Source: Molossus alvarezi
Lineage: Eukaryota > Chordata > Mammalia > Chiroptera > Molossidae
Assembly: GCA_037176705.1 (NCBI GenBank)
Contig: CM073891.1
Span: forward strand, 94,547,827 to 94,611,826
Direction of reading: 5' to 3'
DNA: 64,000 bases
The notes under the pieces were generated by a model, which was not told the DNA's origin, made no database searches, and worked only from the letters and a program-made list of their open reading frames with translations. This document shows positions 58,189-64,000 of this stretch, in pieces; position 1 is the stretch's first letter, and each line of letters starts with the position of its first letter. A program made the translations under genes and the position numbers.

Positions 58189-58769
58189 AAGGCTGCTTTT
58201 ATTACCTTTGCTATTCTTTTATCTTGTTTTTCCCCAGGGGTGTCACTATTATTATATACCTTTTGAGCTATATAACCAATTGGGCCATTAGACCTAACAG
58301 AGAACACAGTGAAAAGTGTCAAGGAAGCCCTCCCCCCTGCATTATTTGGGTCCCACTCTGGGCAGAGTGATGCGAAAATTTCCTCTGACCCCAGGTTTTC
58401 AAAAGGACGCAGGAAAAAGAAGCATCATCCTAGCGCACATGTTTTTTAACTCTCCAGGAGCACTTTGCTCCCGCATCTGGATCCCTATTTTCAACTCTCC
58501 AAAGTTCAGAGAAGCCTGTTGGAAACTTGCTGCCGCCAAACCCGACGTGGCAGCTGCCTGGCTGGCACTGAAGGAACATGCCCCTTCTGTGGCTGGACCA
58601 CCCTCCTCGGGGAACCCTGTGGCCCCTGCAGTCCCTGTGGCCTGTGGGTGAGAGTGCCTGTGCACCTGCCCACCGCCCCCATTTCCCTGGACGAGGGGCT
58701 CTTCACACCAGACCCCAGCCCCAATGCCTGGCGCCATGCAGGACACATAGGGTGACCCACCGGCAGGGT

Positions 58770-58897
58770 TGAATCAGTTATTACTCTGTTAACTGCCTGT
58801 AGCAACCGAGCAACAAAATCTTGATATGGCTCTTCAGGTCCTTGTCTGATGGATGTAAGGTCTAGCGAATTTTCCCCTTTTGTTGGGAGCTCTTTCT
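58770..58897 (-). pseudogene. ERV gag fragment with capsid homology motif
   Basis: After a stop near 58897 the minus strand gives one open stretch containing IRQGPEEPYQDFVARL, which fits the major homology region of retroviral capsid (Q-G-x-x-E-x7-R-L). The frame runs on into 58506 but loses gag likeness at about 58755, where a GC-rich block begins. The remainder of gag is degraded. Confidence 0.75.
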
Positions 58898-59034
58898 AGG
58901 CCTTCAAAGCACAAATATTAATCACAGCTGTAGCGGAAGAAGGTGGGGGAGTCTTTAAGGACTCATAGCCTTTCTTGGCTTTCCTCGAGTCTTTCACTAC
59001 ACCTTGCTTCCCCACCTTATTAGCCCCTTCCAGG

Positions 59035-59148
59035 CCCCCCACTGGGGATTTGGCCCACAGCCTGGGCATGTGCCCTGACCAGGAATTGAACCGGTGACCT
59101 CTTGGTGCATGGGTCAACGCTCAGCCACTGGGCCGCACTGGCTGGGCC
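59035..59148 (-). mobile_element. Partial old SINE inside the ERV leader/gag region
   Basis: Head half of a variant bat SINE: CCCCACTGGGGATTTGGCCC, GAATTGAACCGGTGACCTC and GGGCCGCACTGGCTGGG. The tail half is absent. Confidence 0.85.
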
Positions 59149-59974
59149 TTTTGCTGTATCTCTGCCTCACAGGCACTTCCTTACCTTTGCCCAGGTTTCT
59201 CTTGGGGCCCAATTTGGAGCCCACTACCACTATTTGTACCCTAATTAGAACCTTCCTTCTCTAAGATTGTTTACTATGCAACCCAATGAGGTCTTTTGGG
59301 CACTAGGGCTGCTATCCATGATTAGACTAGCCGTAACAAAGTTGAGGGAGACACAGTAGAGAGGCAGATGAAGACAAAAACAAGGGAAGACACACAAGAC
59401 AGAAACTTATGCTTAGTCTGCCTGGCCACTCCCCTCGCTGAGATTTCAGAAGCCTTTTGGCATGTGGCAGATTGGAATAAGCCCCCAACTTGAATCAGGT
59501 TTGCTGGTGGACACACACAGTTACAGTCACATAGTTACACTCACACACCGTTTGAATTTTCTTCCAGAAATTCCCTATCCTGAATGGTGCCTAAGCCGTT
59601 TAGGAGGTGATCAGTCTCCCCTTCCACTCCAGTGGCAGGTCTGAATGAACAGAATTTGCCCGATTTGAACTCCACCTAATGTCTTAGGGGGATTCCCAGG
59701 AGAGGAGAGGCTGCCCCGCATCCGGCCCTCTCACTCTCTTCCAGATAGACCGGTCACCCAGAACTCACCTCCAGAGGCTTTTACCAGGTCTCCTTCAATC
59801 TTTTTGGGGACAGCTTGGCGTCTCCTGGTTGCTCGTTGGAAACCCAAGTAGGATCTTCAGGGCCCTGGAACTCAGGGGGCGCCTCCCCTCAGATCTATAG
59901 GGATCCGGTGGCCAGATCTGGAGAGGCTGCCCATCCCGGGTGTCTACTAGTCCTTGGTATAGCAAAACACCAGG

Positions 59975-59993
59975 AATCTCGCTGGGGCCTCCA
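59975..59993 (-). promoter_or_regulatory. ERV primer binding site, tRNA-Thr type
   Basis: Two bases after the LTR end (complement ...TAACA TT) the minus strand reads TGGAGGCCCCAGCGAGATT, which is complementary over 19 nt to the 3' end of mammalian tRNA-Thr (UGU) with its CCA, as I recall that tRNA. The spacing is the usual one for gammaretroviruses. Confidence 0.85.
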
Positions 59994-59995
59994 AA

Positions 59996-60320
59996 TGTTA
60001 TAATGGGCCAGCGAGATTACCAGAGACACACAGCCAAATTGTAAAGGAGCACTTTATTACACCGGCAGGCTGCGGGGGTACAGCTTGCCCAGATCCTCAG
60101 TGGGACCCCCCCCATTCTTCTTGATCCTCCAATTTTAAAGATGGAAGCCCCATCCTCCTTTTGTGCCCCCCCTCCTTCAGAGGACTGGTACAATAGTGGG
60201 TGTGACAGCGATCACAGAAGTCAAAATTAGCATTATTCACCGGGCTCATGAGTACCTGCAAATGCCTGCAGTTACCTCCAAGTAAATACCCATACCGGAA
60301 ACTGCAAAGGCCTCCCAACA
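59996..60320 (-). repeat. ERV 5' LTR
   Basis: The minus strand runs TGTTGGGAGGCC to CATTATAACA (TG...CA). It has a TTTAAAAT TATA-like block (complement near 60134) and AATAAA as TTTATT at 60053-60058. The inner two thirds parallel the 3' LTR with many substitutions and indels. Confidence 0.78.
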
Positions 60321-60324
60321 CGTG

Positions 60325-61685
60325 GGGCAACTATAATCCTAGGCGAAATTCTCTTTCTGGCGGTAATAAACCTATTGGAAAAATACCGAGGAAAGTCCAT
60401 TGATCATAAAAATGGAGTTATTTAGTCCCCTTAGCCAAGAGACCTATATAAGAATAGAATCTAGTTGTGTTAGCCTTGGGGCTCAGGTCAAGGTGTGGGG
60501 GTGAGGGTGTGTGGCATGAAACTAGGTAATTCTTAAAACTAGGGGTTGAAGGCATGTATGGCCAAGCCACAGGAATGAGGATGTTGGAGTGCTATTCACT
60601 TTTTCAGGCTAGTGCTTATGCAAATGAGGCTCATTTAACTTCAACTCAGAACAGAAATTCCTGCCCAGGGACAGATTACTTTTAAGAATACTGAGATGGC
60701 CCTTGCCCTTTGGGATCAGTGGGTTCAGGGAAAGCAAATTCCTCTTCTGTTGTCACCCACAGAAATGTGTTACATTTCTTCTGTAGTCGTCTGCATACTC
60801 ACTTTTTAATTTTTAGCCATTAGGGCCCTTTTTATCCTTGTTCATAAATAGTGAATTTTATAACTAAAGTTAAGAGGTTATATCTAGTGAGTCAGCTTGT
60901 TAAGAGGAAAGTCACAGTTGTTCCAGTTTTGTCTTATGATCAAGGCCCTCACTGCACCTTCCTATCTCCTCACCTCCCTAGAGAACTGGGAACAAATTTC
61001 TGTAAAGGGGAAGTGAGACCTTCAAATGGCAGAAGGGATTGAATTTAAGAAAAAATTATTCTGTTATATGCAAAATATCTTCTTTGAATTGACAGAGACC
61101 CTCAGAAAGAGTTGGAAAAACTCTCAGGAAGAGTTGATAAAGTTAGTTTGAAACCAGACAACAAATGGGTCCAGGCTGCCTGTCACTTCTTGAGCCAATT
61201 AACCAGAGACAAGGTTGAATTGTATATGAGCATTTATTTCAATATTGCCAGCAGTATGGGAGAGCAGCCAGGTCACCTGCAAAAATCTGCTCTCCACTCC
61301 CTTGAAAGTTGGTATTGGGTATTACATGGGGAAGTAGGCAAAAGAAAATATCAATGAGTGGAATGGTTGGGGAAGTAGGCAAAGGGGGAATATCAATGGG
61401 TAAAATGGTTACTGATTATAGGCATGGGTAAGTACTGGGAGCTGGGGAATGTGATCTGTCTCCGTGTACCGTCTCCATGACTCCAAGATTGTTAGTCTTT
61501 CCATGATGGGGTAGGGGGCAGTTCTCCGGTAAGGAGAATGGACAGCATTCCCAAGGTAAACATCCAGGGCATACGGCTCCCAGCCAGGTCAGAATGGGCT
61601 TTCTTTAATCAGAACAAAGCAATCACATTAACAGAACAAGGATGTTCAACATTTTTTATAACTATGGCTAGCAGCCCACTATGAT
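60325..61685. other. Unassigned DNA, possibly retroviral flank
   Basis: No clear family. The text around 61150-61330 (GAGCATTTATTTCAATATTG, GGGAGAGCAGCC) has the look of an antisense LTR R region, but I cannot confirm it. Contains the local duplication listed separately. Confidence 0.35.
61328..61410. repeat. 41-bp local tandem duplication
   Basis: Two adjacent units starting GGGGAAGTAGGCAAA at 61328 and 61369, each followed by an AATATCAATG block and ending in AATGGTT, with a few differences. Confidence 0.9.
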
Positions 61686-61689
61686 CAGT

Positions 61690-62115
61690 TCTCTGATGTA
61701 AGATATCTCGCCGAGGAAAAAAGAGAAACGGAGTAGCAAAGGCAGGCAAAAGTTATTGAAGCGTTCCTGGGCAGGTTCACTGGTCCACATTGCAGGGGCC
61801 AGGGAAGTCGTGCTGCTACTTTCGCCTGGGGAAGATTTAAAGGGACCTTAGGAACCTGGGTGGGGTGATTAGGTGTGGCGTCAGGTGACTGGCTAGCTGC
61901 TGGGGAGTTTTCGAACTGGGCATATGTTGATTGGCTGGGAAGGGTGGTGGGACATGACCAGGAGTGTAGCCTCAGCCACATCCGGGTAAGGCGGAGCCTC
62001 CCGAGTTAGGTTTTGATTTCTCCTCTGGCCATCCAGTTCCGGGTCATGCGACTTCCCAAAGCCCTGGAGCTCGCTGGCCTGACATCTGTTATTCTCTCCT
62101 GCCCCTTTCATTCTC
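61690..62115 (-). promoter_or_regulatory. LTR-like promoter block
   Basis: On the minus strand there is a CCAATCA box (complement at 61928-61934), then TTTAAA (61836-61841) about 90 bp downstream, in GC-rich surroundings that contrast with the flanks. This resembles the U3 of an ERV LTR. LTR ends and duplications were not identified, so the call is tentative. Confidence 0.35.
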
Positions 62116-62353
62116 TTCTGTTGATTTCATCATTTCATGTCTGTGAGATTAGTTTTAAATGAAAGGTGTCTTGTTGAACTGTATTATTCCTGGCCTATTA
62201 TATTTTTACCTTATGGATTATGGCTCTGAATCCTTTCAAGGAAAAGGGGTGTCGGGTCTCTCCTGTAATTTCTGTTGATGTAGGGGCAGAGTCTTGATAT
62301 TCTCCCTGCCTGACAAAAGAAAGGAATGGCCAAATGGGGAAAGTAGGTTTTTG

Positions 62354-62609
62354 TTTTGTTTTGCTTTTTTAATCCTCACCAGAGGATATTTTTTTTATTT
62401 ATCCTCAGATAGAGTAGGAGGGAAGGATGGGGAGAGAGAAGGAGAGAAATATCATGTGAGAGGGACACACTGAGAGGTTGCCTCCTGCACGACCCTGACC
62501 AGGGCTGGGGATGAACCACAACCAAGGTATGTGCCCTTGACCAGAATCAAACCCGTGACTCATTTGTCCACCTGCCGACGCTCTGACCGCTGAGCCAAAC
62601 CGGCCAGAG
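62354..62609 (-). mobile_element. VES-type SINE
   Basis: Minus-strand copy from AATCCTCACCAGAGGATATT to GAGCCAAACCGGCCAGA. Imperfect flanks GGAAAGTAGGTTTTT and GGAAAGCAGTTTTTA. Confidence 0.92.
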
Positions 62610-62624
62610 TGAGGAAAGCAGTTT

Positions 62625-63450
62625 TTAAGTGAAACCAATAGTCCGTCTGTGTTTCACTAACTCAATCATAAGTTCAAGCCATTGAGTCTCATATTTCAGG
62701 AGATGGTAATGCACATAACTTCTATAATGAGGCCTCTCCCACCCCCCGCAGTTCAACTTAAGGGAGGATTTGATAGAGGAAGCCACTTTGAAATTGAGAT
62801 TCTTAATGCTGTAGCCCAGACTTGGGTAACTGTTCTTCTTCCTGCTGTCTGGTGTAAATGGAAGAGGAAGTTAGGTTGTTCATATTTGGCGACAGAGTCA
62901 GGAATGGTCCGTGGTAAAAGGCTAGGTGCTATGGTGGATGAGATTAGACATATTATGTTCTTGATTTCAAATGCACATAACCATGGTATATTCCAGGGTA
63001 GAATATATTTCAAATTGTTAAAAGGGAAAGCCCAATATATTTGTCAGCTTACAAAAACCAGAAACAAAACAAAACAAAAACCAAGTTAATTCTGAGATTT
63101 TTATACTATAGCATAGAGAAAATTTTGACCATAGCAGAGTATATCGAGCCTTCATACATTTCATGAGTAGGAGAAAAAAGACATTATGTTTTTGGTGTCC
63201 ATTGTCTGTACCCCAAACACCTTGCTAAAATGTGGTGCCCTCTTTTTCTTGAAGCCATTCCTGCTCATTGTAGTGGCTCCGTTGGGCTTTTGGAAGTTTG
63301 CACTTGATATAACATTCTGCCTTTACCCTTCATGTAGGGTTTCTTAACCTTAACTGGTCTGTTTGTCCACCCTCTTGCCAGTTCCATTTACATGTGTCTT
63401 CAATCACTTGGCTTGTCATTGTTATAGTAATTTCTGAATTGTGTGTTGTA
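62625..63450. other. Unassigned DNA
   Basis: No repeat recognised. The plus frame 62682-63089 (135 codons) has no known domain and overlaps a minus frame. Confidence 0.45.
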
Positions 63451-63454
63451 GAAA

Positions 63455-63615
63455 GCGAACAGTTAGCAGTCAGACTGACCTGGGTGTCAATTTTTTCTCT
63501 GACTTAGTAGTGACTAACCTTAGATGAGTTATTTAACATCTTTGACCTCTGGTTTCCTTATCTGTAAAATGATATTGTTGAACTCTTCATCTTTGTTACT
63601 ATTAAATGGGTCTTA
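63455..63615 (+). mobile_element. MIR SINE relic
   Basis: Sense MIR order: AGTCAGACTGACCTGGGTGT, TTAGATGAGTTATTTAACAT and TTCCTTATCTGTAAAATGAT. Confidence 0.85.
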
Positions 63616-63732
63616 CATGTTACCTATGCATATTAGACATTCAAATATGTAGTTATTTAATAATTATTCTTGTCAATGAAGCTTATTTAGCAGCTCTGTC
63701 TCACTTTTGATCTCTATATAAGAAGGTGCCTG

Positions 63733-63974
63733 TCCCTGGCTGGTTTGGCTCAGCAGTTAAAACATCGGCCTGTGGACGGAAGAGTCATGGGTTCAATTAC
63801 TGGGCTGGGGGCAGCACGGACCTTGGTTGCAGCTTGGATCCCCGGTCGGAGTCATGCAGGAGTCAAACAGTCAATGTGTCTTTCTCACATTGATGTTTCT
63901 CTCTCTCTCCCTCCTACTCTATCTGAAAAAAAAAAAATCAATGGAAAAATATCCTCATGTGAGGATTGAAAAAA
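63733..63974 (+). mobile_element. VES-type SINE
   Basis: Complete plus-strand copy: head TCCCTGGCTGGTTTGGCTCA, B-box GGGTTCAATTACTG, CT body and tail ATCCTCATGTGAGGATT. Flanked by AGAAGGTGCCT (63721-63731) and AGAAGTTGCCT (63975-63985). Confidence 0.94.
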
Positions 63975-64000
63975 AGAAGTTGCCTAAAGAGCCTCTAACT

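Larger units (their letters stand above)
56659..60320 (-). mobile_element. Class I (gammaretrovirus-like) ERV relic
   Basis: In minus-strand order: 5' LTR (60320-59996), primer binding site, leader, gag relic, pol RNase H relic and 3' LTR. Total about 3.7 kb including two SINEs, far shorter than an intact provirus. I see no reverse transcriptase core, integrase or env, so large deletions have occurred. Sequences outside the LTRs (CAGG at 56655-56658; CGTG after 60320) do not form a convincing target duplication. Confidence 0.82.

Noticed and set aside
58316..58755. Plus-strand frames of 111 and 96 codons, possible gene
   Set aside because: They lie antisense inside the ERV, have no recognised fold and overlap in two frames of a GC-rich stretch; kept only as a composition anomaly.
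62682..63089. 135-codon plus frame as a gene
   Set aside because: No known domain, overlapped by an opposite-strand frame, and lysine/threonine-rich at the end from simple sequence.

Overview
This window is mammalian nuclear DNA, most likely from a yangochiropteran (probably vespertilionid) bat. About two dozen tRNA-derived SINEs of the VES type are scattered through it. In sense orientation they have a tRNA-like head (TGGCTCAGCGGTTAGAG, then GGGTTCGGTTCC), a CT-rich body and a tail like ATCCTCGGGTGAGGAT plus A-run. A SPIN hAT element, other hAT elements and a half-LINE (HAL1) also fit a bat. I recognise no host exon, tRNA gene or structural RNA, so the stretch looks intergenic or intronic. 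The species is an inference.

Layout. 1-8600: mostly unassigned AT-rich DNA with an (AC)n microsatellite and three SINEs. 8627-11140: a 2.5 kb hAT transposon with an 8-bp target duplication and a decayed transposase. 11-25 kb: SINEs, an old L1 3' end, a MaLR LTR, a Tigger element (20936-22366) holding three SINEs, and a hAT-Charlie element (23002-24000) holding two, one of them an inverted chimera. 25104-31813: a near full-length minus-strand L1 with broken ORF1 and ORF2 and a long 5' UTR containing exact 73-bp tandem units. 32-34 kb: a class I LTR remnant, a SINE, a SPIN element and an L1 fragment. 34-41 kb: unassigned DNA with SINEs and possible conserved non-coding blocks. 41612-46641: a plus-strand L1 with related ORFs but a different 5' UTR, lacking its 3' end. 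46-52 kb: old MIR, MaLR and L1 remnants.

52086-55523 is a HAL1-type element (5' UTR, ORF1 and 3' UTR, with ORF2 missing) flanked by an identical 15-bp duplication; a Tigger relic and a SINE lie inside it. 56659-60320 is a minus-strand class I endogenous retrovirus relic with two LTRs, a tRNA-Thr-type primer binding site, a gag fragment and an RNase H fragment, but no visible reverse transcriptase core, integrase or env. The rest holds an LTR-like promoter block, a MIR and two SINEs.

No genes here act together as a pathway. The content is layered transposition: L1 supplied the machinery for SINE, HAL1 and probably small retroposed insertions (85 bp inside the minus L1 ORF1), while hAT and pogo DNA transposons and a retrovirus entered separately. 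Every long reading frame is damaged. Short open frames elsewhere are antisense or chance frames in repeats.
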